This document shows, one piece after another, positions 8,566 to 17,876 of a DNA stretch of 64,000 nucleotides. Position 1 is the first letter of the stretch; each line of letters opens with the position of its first letter. Source of the stretch: Streptomyces vilmorinianum (lineage in GTDB: Bacteria > Actinomycetota > Actinomycetes > Streptomycetales > Streptomycetaceae). The stretch covers positions 934,501 through 998,500 of the forward strand of contig NZ_CP040244.1 of assembly GCF_005517195.1 (NCBI RefSeq). Reading direction: 5' to 3'. The notes under the pieces are model-generated. The model was not told the origin of the DNA and made no database searches. It was given only the letters and a program-made list of their open reading frames with translations. The position numbers were made by a program, and so were the translations under genes.

Positions 8566-9368
8566 GCGCGCCCGCCCACACCCGGATCCCCGTACTCCTC
8601 TACCACGCGGTGATGGAGGACCCACCCGCCTGGATCGCCGAATTCACCGTCGCGCCCAAGCAGTTCGAGGCCCAGCTCGACGCGATCGTGGACAGCGGAC
8701 GGACCCCGGTCACCATCGGCGTCCTCGCCGACCACTTCGTCCGGCGCGCCCCGCTGCCGCCCCGGCCCGTCGTCCTCACCTTCGACGACGGCTTCGCCGA
8801 TCTGCCGGGGCCGACCGCCGAGGCGCTCGCCTCGCGCGAGCTGCCCGCCACGGCGTATCTGACCACCGGGGCGATCACCCCGGGTCGGGCCTGTCTGCTG
8901 CCGCCCGCGCCGATGATGTCGCTGGGGCAGGCGCCGCTCCTGGAGCAGTACGGGATGGAGGTCGGCGCCCACACCGTCACGCATCCGCAGCTCGACACGC
9001 TGCCGGCGAAGGTCCTGCGGCGCGAGCTGCGCGAGGCGAAGGCCGTCCTGGAGGACGTGCTCGGGCACGAGGTCCGGCACCTGGCCTACCCGCACGGCTA
9101 CAACAGCCCGGCCGTGCGCCGCGCCGCAGCCGCCGCGGGGTACGCGTCGGCCGTCGCCGTCCGGCACGCCCTCAGCTCCGAGACCGACGAGCGGTACCGG
9201 ATCGCCCGGCTGATCCTGCGCCGCGGCCACACCGTCGCCGACGTCGAGCACTGGATGGAGGGCCGGGGCGCCAAGGCCGCGCCGTACCCGGACTCGCTGC
9301 CGACGATGGGCTGGCGGATGTACCGCAGGGCCCGCGCGCTGGTCGCGGGGCCGGCGTTCGCGGGCTGA
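8562..9368 (+). CDS. Polysaccharide deacetylase (NodB-homology, CE4)
   Basis: 268 residues with the CE4 motifs: VVLTFDDGFAD (catalytic base and metal Asp at residues 75-76), GAHTVTHPQLD with the HxxxH metal pair at 137 and 141, and LAYPHGYNSPAVRRAA as motif 3. It has no signal peptide, so either it acts in the cytoplasm or leaves by a route not visible. It starts by ATGA overlap with the glycosyltransferase. Such enzymes remove N-acetyl groups from polymers with N-acetylhexosamine; the neighbours suggest an exopolysaccharide. Confidence 0.9.
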   Translation: MSAPAHTRIPVLLYHAVMEDPPAWIAEFTVAPKQFEAQLDAIVDSGRTPVTIGVLADHFVRRAPLPPRPVVLTFDDGFADLPGPTAEALASRELPATAYLTTGAITPGRACLLPPAPMMSLGQAPLLEQYGMEVGAHTVTHPQLDTLPAKVLRRELREAKAVLEDVLGHEVRHLAYPHGYNSPAVRRAAAAAGYASAVAVRHALSSETDERYRIARLILRRGHTVADVEHWMEGRGAKAAPYPDSLPTMGWRMYRRARALVAGPAFAG

Positions 9369-9447
9369 CATGAGTCAACAACCTCCTTCCAAGGCAAGGG
9401 GGTTGAAGCAGGGCGTAGAGGCGAGACTTCGTGGGGGGAGTGCCATC

Positions 9448-11325
9448 GTGCAGCAGAGTGTGCCCGCGCCGGTCGCGGAGAGCGGCGTGCCGCCGCTGGC
9501 GGAGCCGGCCCGCCGCTCGCGGTCCCTCCCCGGCCCGCAGAGCGTCTTCAGCGCGCTGCCGCTGCTCGCGGCCGCCGCCCTCTGGGTGTACGCGCTGCCC
9601 CGCATCGGCTTCCGTGACATCGCCGAGTACGGCCTCCTCGACCGTTTCCCGCTCGCGTTCTACGCCTCCCTCGCCGTCCTGACCTGCGGCTTCCTGGTCA
9701 CCCTGCGACGGGCCGGTACCGCGCCCCGGTGGCCGGCGGCCTACAGCGTCGCGATGCTCGTGGCGCTCAAGGCGCCCCCGGCGATCCTGTACGACTCCGT
9801 GCGCTACGCCTGGGCGTCCAAGCACGACGCCGTGATCAGCCGGCTCCTGGCCGAGGGCACGGTCCACCCGCGGCGCGAGCTGTCCGGCGGCATGTCCGCG
9901 TACGACCAGTGGCCCGGGTTCTTCTCGCTCGACGCCGCGCTCGTACGCGCCTTCGGCGTGGAGTCCGCGGCCTCGTTCATCAACTGGGCGCCGGTCGCCC
10001 TCGGCGTCCTCACCCTGCCCGTCCTGGTGCTGATCTACCGGACCTTCACCGACGACTGGCGCCTGGTGTGGACCGGGGTGTGGATCTTCCAGCTGGCCAA
10101 CTGGGTCGGCCAGGACTACCTCTCCCCACAGGGCTTCTCGTATCTGCTCTACCTGACCGTCTTCGCCGTCGTCGTCCGCCACTTCGTCCGGCCGGGGTCG
10201 GCCGGACGGCTGCGGGACCGCACGGTGCTCGATCCGGCCGCGGCCGCCGTGCCGCCGCCCACGACCCTCCGACAGCGCGCGGTCTGCGTCCTGATCATCG
10301 CCCCGCTCATCGCCACCATCAACGCCTCACACCAGCTCACCCCGGTGATGCTGTGCGCGACCCTGTTCGCCCTCTGCCTCACCCGCCGCTACCGCAACAT
10401 CGGGCTGCTCGTCGTCAGCGGGCTGATCATGCTGGCCTGGGACCTCACCATGGGCCGGGTGCTCTTCCTGGAGACGATGAGCACCCTCAAGGAATCGGCC
10501 GGCGACCTGCTCTCCAACTCCCGGGCCGGATACGCGGGCGAGCCCACCGGGCCCGGCCCCGAACTGGTCGGCACCGCCAACATCCTCATGGTCCTCGCGC
10601 TCGCCGCGCTCGCCGGCACGGCCGTCCTGCTGCGGCGCAGACTCGTCCGCAGCGCGCTGCCGCTGCTGCTCGCCGCCGCCGCGCCCGTGCCGATGTTCGC
10701 CGTCAACGACTACGGCGGCGAGATGCTCTTCCGCGTCTATCTCTTCGGGCTGCCCGGCACCGCGTTCTTCGCCGCCGCCGCCCTGGTGCCCGCCGCGGGC
10801 GCGGTCGGCAGGGGAGCCGTGCTCGCCCGCCGAACCGCCGCCGTCGCGCTGCCGCTCACCCTGGCCGCCCTGCTGGCCGGCTTCCTGCCCTCGTACTACG
10901 GCAAGGAGGGCATGCACTACGCCCCGCCGGCCGAGCTCGCCCTGACCCGGCGCGCCTACGACCGGGCGCCGGACGGTGCGCTGATCCTCGCCACCACCGG
11001 CTCCTTCCCCGGCGCCTACTACCGCTACGACCACTACGAACGCTGGTTCTTCACCGAGCAGGAAGTCCCGGAGAACCTGAAGATGCTCAAGGATCCGGCG
11101 GGCTATCTCGCCCGGGGCATTCCGGAGGGCCGCCCGGCGTTCGTCGTCCTCACCCCGACCCAGGAGAAGGCGGTCATCGGCGAGGGCTATCTGCCGCCCG
11201 GCAGCTTCGAGACCCTGCGCGCCGACCTCAAGCGCTCGCCGCTCTTCCGCGTGGTGGAGGAGAGCGAGCACGGGCTCGTCCTGGAGTACCGGCCGCCGTC
11301 CACCGCTCCCGCTTCCGCTTCCTGA
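9448..11325 (+). CDS. Polytopic membrane protein, probable GT-C-type glycosyltransferase
   Basis: About 625 residues with roughly 11-13 hydrophobic segments between residues 30 and 500, then a hydrophilic C-terminal part of about 125 residues (IPEGRPAFVVLTPTQEKAVI). The long first loop after the N-terminal helices (ALKAPPAILYDSVRYAW) resembles the acidic periplasmic loop of GT-C enzymes, but no diagnostic motif is certain. GTG 9448 is preferred because GGGGGGAG lies 8 bases upstream; ATG 9370 has no ribosome site. Role inferred as membrane glycosyltransferase or polymerase of the locus. Confidence 0.7.
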   Translation: MQQSVPAPVAESGVPPLAEPARRSRSLPGPQSVFSALPLLAAAALWVYALPRIGFRDIAEYGLLDRFPLAFYASLAVLTCGFLVTLRRAGTAPRWPAAYSVAMLVALKAPPAILYDSVRYAWASKHDAVISRLLAEGTVHPRRELSGGMSAYDQWPGFFSLDAALVRAFGVESAASFINWAPVALGVLTLPVLVLIYRTFTDDWRLVWTGVWIFQLANWVGQDYLSPQGFSYLLYLTVFAVVVRHFVRPGSAGRLRDRTVLDPAAAAVPPPTTLRQRAVCVLIIAPLIATINASHQLTPVMLCATLFALCLTRRYRNIGLLVVSGLIMLAWDLTMGRVLFLETMSTLKESAGDLLSNSRAGYAGEPTGPGPELVGTANILMVLALAALAGTAVLLRRRLVRSALPLLLAAAAPVPMFAVNDYGGEMLFRVYLFGLPGTAFFAAAALVPAAGAVGRGAVLARRTAAVALPLTLAALLAGFLPSYYGKEGMHYAPPAELALTRRAYDRAPDGALILATTGSFPGAYYRYDHYERWFFTEQEVPENLKMLKDPAGYLARGIPEGRPAFVVLTPTQEKAVIGEGYLPPGSFETLRADLKRSPLFRVVEESEHGLVLEYRPPSTAPASAS

Positions 11326-11370
11326 CCGACCGCTTCCTGACCGACCGCACCCGAGCACCAGGAGTACGCC

Positions 11371-11805
11371 ATGGCCCAGGCACAGGCACAGGCCCACGCC
11401 CACCTCCAGCTCAGAGCCGCCCTGGCGGCCTCCGGCTGGCTCGCGCTCGGCGCGACCGCGCTGCCGAGCGGCTCCCCGCTGCGCTGGATCCCCGTCCTCG
11501 CCTTCGTGGCCCTCGCGCCGGGCCTCGCCCTGCTCCACCCGCAGCCGAGCGGGCTGCGCCCCGGGGCCCGGCTGGAGGCGCTGGCGCTCGCCGCGCCCGT
11601 CAGCCTCTCGCTCGCCGCGCTCGCCGCGACCGCGCTGTTCCTGGCGGAGGCGTTCTCCACGACCACGTTCCTCGTCGCTCTCGCCGTCTTCGTGACCGTC
11701 GTCGCCGCCCTGCCGGGCGTGCCGCTGCCCGCCGCCACGCGGGGCGCCGTCGAGCGCGAGAGCGCGCGGACCCGGACCAAACGAAGGCCCGGTGGCGGGC
11801 GATGA
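11371..11805 (+). CDS. Small membrane protein, unknown
   Basis: 144 residues, unrecognised. The N-terminus is MAQAQAQAHAHLQ, then about three hydrophobic segments (LAASGWLALGATAL, LRWIPVLAFVALAPGLALL, LEALALAAPVSLSLAALAAT with VALAVFVTVVAALPG), and a basic tail. GGAG lies 8 bases before ATG 11371. It sits between the large membrane protein and the GH26-like gene, overlapping the latter by 4 bases, so it is probably an accessory of the same system. Confidence 0.7.
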   Translation: MAQAQAQAHAHLQLRAALAASGWLALGATALPSGSPLRWIPVLAFVALAPGLALLHPQPSGLRPGARLEALALAAPVSLSLAALAATALFLAEAFSTTTFLVALAVFVTVVAALPGVPLPAATRGAVERESARTRTKRRPGGGR

Positions 11806-12863
11806 GGGCACGCCATGCCGTACCGCGGCGGTGGACGCGCACCGCGATCGCGCTGGCCGCCGTCGCCGCGCTCGCCGCCGGCATAGGAGTCTGGGCCACC
11901 CAGGCCGACGGCTCCGACCGCTGCGCCCCCGACGCCCGGCTCGCGCCCCGCTGCGGCGCCTGGTGGGGCGCGTACGTCCCGTACGACGGCGACAGCTCGC
12001 TCACCAGGCCCGTCCACGCCTTCGAGAAGAAGATCGGGCGCAAGCTCGACCTCGTCTACACGTACCACGACATGTCGGGGAACCCGGTCGACGGCGAACT
12101 CCTCACCCCCGACGAGGTGGAGCTGGGCCGTGAGCGGATGCTGATGCTGGCCTGGGAGTCCACCGTCTGGAACGAGAAGCACCACGCGGGCTGGGGCGAG
12201 CGACAGCTCGGCTGGAAGAACATCGCCTCCGGGACGTACGACGCGTCGATCATCGATCCGCAGGCCCGGCGCATCAAGGCGTACGGCAAGCGGGTCTTCT
12301 TCTCCTTCGACCAGGAGACCGACTTTCGCATCCGGGAGGGGGCCGGGACCCCGGAGGAGTACGTCGCCGCCTACCGCCATCTGCGGGAGCGCTTCGAGCG
12401 CCTGGGCGTACGGAACGTGGTGTGGGTGTGGACCGTCTCCGGCTATCTCGGCAACGCCGCGCAGATGAAGGCGCTCTACCCCGGAGACGCGTACGTCGAC
12501 TGGATCGGCATGGACCAGTACAACTACTACCTGTGCCACAAGTCGCCCACGTGGCTCGACTTCGAGGCCAGTCAGCGGCCGAGCTACGAGTGGCTGCGCG
12601 CGAACGTCTCCGCGACGAAGCCGGTCATGCTGTCCGAGTTCTCCACCGCCCCCGATCCGCGGCGTCCTGCGCGTCAGCGCGACTGGTACGCCGGCATCCC
12701 CAAGGCGGCCCCGAACCTGCCGGAGGCCCGGGCCTACGTCCACTGGAACCGGGCCGTCCCCGGGGAGAACTGCGACCTGACCGTGAACTCCGGCCCCGCC
12801 CTGGAGGGCTACAAGGAGGCGGGCTCCCACCCGTACTTCAAGCAGCGCGTCCCGCGCGGCTGA
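11802..12863 (+). CDS. GH26-like glycoside hydrolase, membrane-anchored or secreted
   Basis: 353 residues. A signal-anchor (RTAIALAAVAALAAGIGVW) is followed by CGAWWGAYVPYDGDS, the usual start of a GH26 barrel. RVFFSFDQETDFR is the strand bearing the acid/base Glu, YVDWIGMDQYNYY follows, and KPVMLSEFSTAP carries the probable nucleophile Glu. GH26 enzymes cut beta-mannans and related glucans. Overlap with the preceding gene (ATGA) and position within a biosynthetic locus suggest it trims the exported polymer. Substrate cannot be assigned. Confidence 0.8.
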   Translation: MRARHAVPRRWTRTAIALAAVAALAAGIGVWATQADGSDRCAPDARLAPRCGAWWGAYVPYDGDSSLTRPVHAFEKKIGRKLDLVYTYHDMSGNPVDGELLTPDEVELGRERMLMLAWESTVWNEKHHAGWGERQLGWKNIASGTYDASIIDPQARRIKAYGKRVFFSFDQETDFRIREGAGTPEEYVAAYRHLRERFERLGVRNVVWVWTVSGYLGNAAQMKALYPGDAYVDWIGMDQYNYYLCHKSPTWLDFEASQRPSYEWLRANVSATKPVMLSEFSTAPDPRRPARQRDWYAGIPKAAPNLPEARAYVHWNRAVPGENCDLTVNSGPALEGYKEAGSHPYFKQRVPRG

Positions 12864-12995
12864 GGTGACGGCCGGCCGATGCGTACGCGGCCGGGAGCGG
12901 ATCGCCTCCGCGCCTATGCTGCTGCGTGGTGATCACGCGGCTCGACCTGCGCAAACACCCACAGTCAGGCGTAACAGGCGGAAAGCAACGGGGAA

Positions 12996-14420
12996 ATGAA
13001 CAAGTACACAGTGATGGCAGCAGGCCTCGTCCTGTCGCTCGGGTTCGTCGCGGGCTGCGGCTCCTCCGACGGCCCGGAAGCAGACAAGCCCTCGGAGAAG
13101 GCGAGTTCGAGGGCACCGCAGAGCGACACGAAGGCCGCAGGCCCGGTCTACAAGGGCCCCGCGATACCCGGCCTGGCCGACAAGCAGGCATGGAGCCTGC
13201 CGCGTGCCGAGGCCATCGACCTCGGTGACACCCTCCTCTTCGTCAAGAACGCCGCGGGCGAGTACTCCGTGGGCGGCAACTTCAAGGACGAGCCGATCGA
13301 CGGCACGACGGGCACGCTCCACGACACCGATCAACCGGAGCCCGTCAACCTGGAGTTCCGCGATGTGAGGACCGGCGCCGTACGGAAGACCCTCACCGTG
13401 ACGGCCGACCGCGTCGCGGCCACGACCTGGCGCGACGGCGTGCCGGCGCTCGAAGTCCGCACCAGCAGTACGACGGAGTCCGACGGGCTGAGCGCGGAAG
13501 GCACCACCGCCACGGTCACCGTCTACGGAAGCGACGGCGCCGAGCTGGGCAAGGCCGAGCACACGGGCGACACCCCCTTCCACGTCCACGAGGGCCACCT
13601 GATCGAGCAGGCGGACGAGGCGACCCTGCAGCTCACCCCGATCGGCGGCGGGCAGCCCCGCAAGGTCACCTGCGGTGGGCTCCAGGCGAGCTGCTCGTTC
13701 GACCCCCGCAACAAGGACATCGACGGTGGCCAGGGCCACGCCCCGCTGATCACGGGCAAGTACACCTTCCACGTGGAGAACGGATCCACGTACGAGACGG
13801 CGCCGGAGGAGCTCGTCATGTCCGACCTCGCCACCGGCGAGAAGGTGTGGAGCACCGCGGACGTCACCCCGCCCGAGGGCGTGGAGCTGAACGACAAGGG
13901 CGTGCGGACCAGCGGCGGCATCCGCGTACTCGATGTGCGCGAGGGCCGGATCCTCACCGCGTGGGGTGCCGGTGCCTTCCTGACCGACACGTGGGTCACG
14001 GCGACGTACGACCTGGCGAGCGGCAAGCAGATCGGCGGCTCCACGAAGTACGCCTACGCGGACTTCCCCGGCGACACGGTGAACACCGAGGGTTCGTCCG
14101 TCTTCTCCCCCGACCACCAGCTTGCCGCGGCCGCCACCGAGCGCGGCAGCACCGTGTGGCAGCTCGCGGACGGCAAGGAGGTCTGGGCGCAGAAGGAAAA
14201 CGAGAAGGCGATGACGCCGCTGCGCTTCTCCCCGAGCGGCGTGCTGTACGGCACGACGGAGGACAGCCAGGGGACCGTGCTCGCGGTCGACGCCCGCACG
14301 AAGAAGGTCCTCGCGAAGGACCTGCCCTCGGACAACGTCCCGCTGTTCTCCCGGCCGTCCGGTTACGGCTACTTCAGCACGGACGACGGCTTCTTCGTGT
14401 TCCCCTCGGCGAGCCAGTGA
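12996..14420 (+). CDS. Lipoprotein with PQQ/WD-like beta-propeller repeats
   Basis: 474 residues. A lipoprotein signal peptide ends VAGCGSSDGP (lipobox Cys at residue 22). A disordered linker is followed by repeated four-stranded blades (GEKVWSTADVT, GGIRVLDVREGRILTAWG, STVWQLADGKEVWAQKEN, GTVLAVDARTKKVLAK), as in PQQ-binding-like propellers. Cys pair at KVTCGGLQASCSF. A purine-rich site (GGGGAA) precedes ATG 12996. It is 132 bases after the GH26-like gene and may have its own promoter. Function unknown; perhaps an outer-face scaffold. Confidence 0.8.
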   Translation: MNKYTVMAAGLVLSLGFVAGCGSSDGPEADKPSEKASSRAPQSDTKAAGPVYKGPAIPGLADKQAWSLPRAEAIDLGDTLLFVKNAAGEYSVGGNFKDEPIDGTTGTLHDTDQPEPVNLEFRDVRTGAVRKTLTVTADRVAATTWRDGVPALEVRTSSTTESDGLSAEGTTATVTVYGSDGAELGKAEHTGDTPFHVHEGHLIEQADEATLQLTPIGGGQPRKVTCGGLQASCSFDPRNKDIDGGQGHAPLITGKYTFHVENGSTYETAPEELVMSDLATGEKVWSTADVTPPEGVELNDKGVRTSGGIRVLDVREGRILTAWGAGAFLTDTWVTATYDLASGKQIGGSTKYAYADFPGDTVNTEGSSVFSPDHQLAAAATERGSTVWQLADGKEVWAQKENEKAMTPLRFSPSGVLYGTTEDSQGTVLAVDARTKKVLAKDLPSDNVPLFSRPSGYGYFSTDDGFFVFPSASQ

Positions 14421-14426
14421 CACGGG

Positions 14427-14462
14427 CCGCCCCGGAGCCCGGCCTCGGCGGCTCCGGGGCGG
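14427..14462. terminator. Bidirectional hairpin between convergent genes
   Basis: A 13-base perfect stem (CCGCCCCGGAGCC with GGCTCCGGGGCGG) and 10-base loop follow the lipoprotein stop by 6 bases and face the end of the minus-strand flippase gene. No T tract, as usual in Streptomyces. Confidence 0.75.
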
Positions 14463-14498
14463 TTCGACGCTCGCGCGCGATGTCCCGGCGGCGCCGGG

Positions 14499-16529
14499 TC
14501 AGCGGCGCCTGAGCCCGCGCGCCGCGACCGCCGTCATCGTGGCCCCGCACGCGCCCAGGAGGACGGGCAGCGGGGCCGCCGCGAAGGCGTGCTGGGCCGC
14601 CCAGCCCGCCCACACCAGGACCCACACCGCGCACGCCGTGACCCGGACGCTCGCGCCGAGCGCTCGCAGCAGCACGGCCGCGAGTGCCAGACACACGGCC
14701 TGGAGGACGATCGGCAGGGCCTCCCGCAGGCCGGCGGGGGCGAGGGTCGAACCCGGGCCGGTCACCGCGTCCGGGCGGATGCCGAGCAGGGGCGGCGCGG
14801 TGTGCAGCGCGAGGAACGTGGCGAGCAGGATCGTGGCGGCGAGCAGCGGCGGGACCCGGCGCAGCGACACCGCCGCGCCGTGCAGCACGATCAGCAGGAC
14901 CCCGGCCGTGAGGGTGATCGGGGGCAGCGCCGCGATCAGCTCCGTACCGGACAGGTGGTCGAGGCCGAGTCCGCCCGCGCGGGCCAGCGGGATCCAGAAG
15001 AGCCCGGTGGACAGCCCCAGGAGCAGCCACAGCCAGGTCGCGGGCCGGTCGTCCCGGGTCGCCGGGGGCGGTGCCATGCGTTCGGGCGGCCGCGGCACGT
15101 ACACCGGCAGACCGAAGGCCGGCGTCACCGTGTCCGCGGAGGCGCTCTGCCGCGTCCACTCCTGCTCGGCGGCGCGCCGCGCCCAGCTCGTGCCGTACTC
15201 GATCTCCTGGCGGCCCGGCTTCAGCGCGGCCCGCAGGCCCGGCGCCGAGACCGCTGCCATCAGCGTCATCGAGCCGAGCATCGCGAGCCCGGCGCCGGAG
15301 ATCCCGGCGGCGCCGAGCAGCACGGCGGCGCTGCCCAGGACCAGGACGCACATCGCGCCCTGGAGGGCCGCCAGGGCGCCCGTACGCCCCTGGACGCGCA
15401 GCACGCCGATGTACAGCTCGACGGCGACGCGCGGGAGCGCGGCGGCGGCGAGCAGCCGCAGGACCGTCGTGCCGTGCTCGGCGTACTCCGGGCCGAAGGG
15501 GGCGAGGATCTGCGGCGCGAAGACGACCAGGACGAGGACGACGGGCACCAGGAGCAGCGCCATGCGCCGCAGCGCCCCGCGGACGCCCTCGGCGAGGGAC
15601 TCGGGGCTGTGCGAGGCGTGCGCGGTGAGCGAGGAGGCCATGTTGATGGCCATGAACTCCATCGTGCCGCCGACGGTGTACGCGGTGTAGAAGAACGCGT
15701 TGTGCGCGGCGTCGAAGCGGACGGCGACCATCACCGGCAGCAGGTTGATCATCGCCAGGCTGAACAGGGCGCCGACCGAGTCCCCGGCCATGAAGCGGCC
15801 GATCTCGCGCATGCTGGGCGGCTCGCGGTCGTGGTCGGCGCGCGCCTGGCGGGGGATGAGCCGGCGGAAGACGAGCCAGCCGAGCGGCACGACCGACAGG
15901 GCGATCGCCATGGACCAGGAGACGAAGACGCCGAGGACCGGCATGGTGGCGGCGAAGGCGACGAGCAGCAGCAGTTTGCCGACGGAGAAGCCGGCGTTGC
16001 CGACGGGCACCCAGAAGGCCCGGCGCAGCCCGGTGAGGACGCCGTCCTGGAGGGTGAGCAGCGCCCAGCCGACGCAGGAGACGGTGAAGAAGAGCCCGGC
16101 GGAGAGCGTGCCGAGCGGTGCGTACGAGGGGCCCCACCAGTCCAGGGTGAGCAGGAAGATCCCGCAGGCCAGGGCGACGACGACCGAGCTGACCAGATAG
16201 ATCCGGCGGACGAGCGGCCCGGTGGCGCGGCCGGCCCGGGGCACGTAGCGGACGACGGCGCCGATCATCGTGGTCGCGGTGACCGAGGCGAGCAGCCGCT
16301 GGGCGGCGATGGCGGCGGAGCCCTGCCCGACGGCCTCCTCGGTGTAGTAGCGGGCGGCGACCAGCCAGAAGCCGAGCCCGAGGGCGGCCGAGACGCCGGT
16401 GGAGAGCATGAGGGCGTACGCGTTGCGGAACATGGAGTCCCCGCCGGATCCGTTCTCGGGCGCGGGCGCCTGCGCCCCGGCCCCCCGCTCCTCCGCGTCC
16501 GGCTCGTGCAGCCGGACGGCCTCAGCCAC
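14499..16529 (-). CDS. Polysaccharide flippase (Wzx/MurJ-like, MOP superfamily)
   Basis: 676 residues. After a 30-residue cytoplasmic tail, NAYALMLSTGVSAALGLGFW and VAARYYTEEAVGQGSAAIAA start the MOP fold, and about 12 membrane segments follow to around residue 430. After a polar linker with PVYVPRPPERM, four or so extra segments form a C-terminal extension not found in minimal Wzx proteins. GTG 16529 overlaps the aminotransferase stop by 8 bases, so the two are co-translated. Probably flips a lipid-linked glycan made by the enzymes encoded at 6-12 kb. Confidence 0.85.
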   Translation of the reverse strand: MAEAVRLHEPDAEERGAGAQAPAPENGSGGDSMFRNAYALMLSTGVSAALGLGFWLVAARYYTEEAVGQGSAAIAAQRLLASVTATTMIGAVVRYVPRAGRATGPLVRRIYLVSSVVVALACGIFLLTLDWWGPSYAPLGTLSAGLFFTVSCVGWALLTLQDGVLTGLRRAFWVPVGNAGFSVGKLLLLVAFAATMPVLGVFVSWSMAIALSVVPLGWLVFRRLIPRQARADHDREPPSMREIGRFMAGDSVGALFSLAMINLLPVMVAVRFDAAHNAFFYTAYTVGGTMEFMAINMASSLTAHASHSPESLAEGVRGALRRMALLLVPVVLVLVVFAPQILAPFGPEYAEHGTTVLRLLAAAALPRVAVELYIGVLRVQGRTGALAALQGAMCVLVLGSAAVLLGAAGISGAGLAMLGSMTLMAAVSAPGLRAALKPGRQEIEYGTSWARRAAEQEWTRQSASADTVTPAFGLPVYVPRPPERMAPPPATRDDRPATWLWLLLGLSTGLFWIPLARAGGLGLDHLSGTELIAALPPITLTAGVLLIVLHGAAVSLRRVPPLLAATILLATFLALHTAPPLLGIRPDAVTGPGSTLAPAGLREALPIVLQAVCLALAAVLLRALGASVRVTACAVWVLVWAGWAAQHAFAAAPLPVLLGACGATMTAVAARGLRRR

Positions 16530-17754
16530 GATCGCCGCGACCGGCGTCGAAGACCGCAGGCGGCTCCGCGCGTACGGCTCCCGCCGCGCGCAGCGTCTCG
16601 ATCACCTCCGGCGCCCGTCGCGGGTCCACCGGCAGGGCGTGGCGGGCGAACCAGGCGGCCGGCTCCGGGGCCGGGGAGAGGTCGGTGAAGAGCTCGCCCG
16701 CGTAGGTGTCGAGCGGCGGGTCGTACAGGTAGCCGGTGACGATCCGGCGGCGGGCGAGGGCGGCGATCGCCGCGTCCCGGTCCTCGACGAGCAGCGGCAC
16801 CCGGAACAGCGGCTGGGCGTCCCCCGCCAGGCCCGTGCCCCCGCCCGTGCCCGTGCCCGTGCCCCCGCCCCACTCGCTCGCGAGGAGCCGCTCCGTACCG
16901 GCCCGGTGCGCGGCGAGGGTCGCGTCGAGGCGGGCCAGGAGGCGTCCGGTGCGGCGCAGCCGGGCGGCGCCCGGGCCGAGACGGTAGTCGTGCATGTCGA
17001 CCCGGACCCAGGAGTGGAAGGGCGCGAGCCCCGGCGCGCCGGCGAGGGCCTGTTTCAGCTCGTCGGCCCGCAGCGGCATTCGGATCTCCTCGCGCTCCTG
17101 CTGCCCGAGCAGCCGCAGCGTGGCGTGCGCGGCCTTCACCAGGCGCAGCCCGCGGACGGTGGCCTCGGCGTACGGCCGTACGAGGTAGGCGAGTTCGGCG
17201 CTCGTACGGGACGGGTGCAGCAACTCGTCGCGTGCCGCGGCCAGTTCGCCGCGCAGGGCCGGGTCCGCGAAGGTCAGGAACCCGCCGGTCTTGGCCCCCG
17301 TGTGCTTGGAGAGGCTGAAGACGGACGCCTCGCCCCACGTGCCGACCGGACGCCCGCCCGCCGTGGACCCGATGGCGTGGGCGGCGTCCTCCAGGAGAGG
17401 GATCCCCGACTCATCGCAGCGGGCGCGCAGTTCGGGCGCCGGGTCGGGATTCCCGTACAGGTTGGTGGTGAGGACGGCGGAGAGCCCGCCCCAGACGGAC
17501 TCGGGCACGGCGGCGGTGTCGATCGATCCGTCGCGCGGGTCGAGCGGCGCCTGGACGGGCCGCAGTCCGGCGGCCAGCACCACGAAGAAGATGACGTCGT
17601 CGTTGACCGGCGACATCAGCACCCGACCGCCGGGTCTGCACCAGTGACGCAACGCGAGATAGAGACCGAAGCGGCACGACGGCACGTAGAGGCAGTCCCT
17701 GCCCCCGAGCCGGCCGCGCATGCGCTCTTCCAGTTCCGCGTACGCAGAAACCAT
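16522..17754 (-). CDS. DegT/DnrJ/EryC1/StrS-type aminotransferase
   Basis: 410 residues, fold type I. CLYVPSCRFGLYLALRHW, GGRVLMSPVNDDVIFFVVLA, TTNLYGNPDP, LLEDAAHAIGS (PLP-ring Asp) and VFSLSKHTGAKTGGFL (PLP lysine region) match the family. ATG 17754 has GGGGGGAA just upstream. Spacing around the PLP lysine differs from the usual FHxxKN form, so it may be a divergent subgroup. Likely makes an amino sugar for the polymer, which would agree with the deacetylase in the locus. A Gly/Thr-rich insert (GGGTGTGTGGGTGLAGD) lies near residue 300. Confidence 0.85.
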   Translation of the reverse strand: MVSAYAELEERMRGRLGGRDCLYVPSCRFGLYLALRHWCRPGGRVLMSPVNDDVIFFVVLAAGLRPVQAPLDPRDGSIDTAAVPESVWGGLSAVLTTNLYGNPDPAPELRARCDESGIPLLEDAAHAIGSTAGGRPVGTWGEASVFSLSKHTGAKTGGFLTFADPALRGELAAARDELLHPSRTSAELAYLVRPYAEATVRGLRLVKAAHATLRLLGQQEREEIRMPLRADELKQALAGAPGLAPFHSWVRVDMHDYRLGPGAARLRRTGRLLARLDATLAAHRAGTERLLASEWGGGTGTGTGGGTGLAGDAQPLFRVPLLVEDRDAAIAALARRRIVTGYLYDPPLDTYAGELFTDLSPAPEPAAWFARHALPVDPRRAPEVIETLRAAGAVRAEPPAVFDAGRGDRG

Positions 17755-17814
17755 GCGATTCCCCCCTGAACCCCGCCTCAATGTGGCCCATTCCGGGCGG
17801 CCCGTCAATAACGC

Positions 17815-17849
17815 GGAAGGGCCCGTCCGGTGAAGAACAGGCCCTTTCC
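17815..17849. terminator. Hairpin downstream of the sigma-factor gene
   Basis: GGAAGGGCC pairs with GGCCCTTTCC around a 16-base loop, with one bulge. It lies 28 bases past the stop of the minus-strand sigma gene and 60 bases before the aminotransferase start, so it should separate the two units. Confidence 0.5.
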
Positions 17850-17876
17850 ACAAGGCGTTTGAGGGGGTGCCGGCGG

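Noticed and set aside
5998..8625. 875-codon open frame on the minus strand, and other long antisense frames (for example 661-2157 and 55635-59501)
   Set aside because: They lie opposite recognisable genes, have repetitive Gly/Arg/Asp-rich translations and no ribosome sites; high GC at third positions keeps opposite frames open.
9370..9447. ATG 9370 as start of the large membrane protein
   Set aside because: There is no ribosome site before it, whereas GTG 9448 has GGGGGGAG at the right distance.
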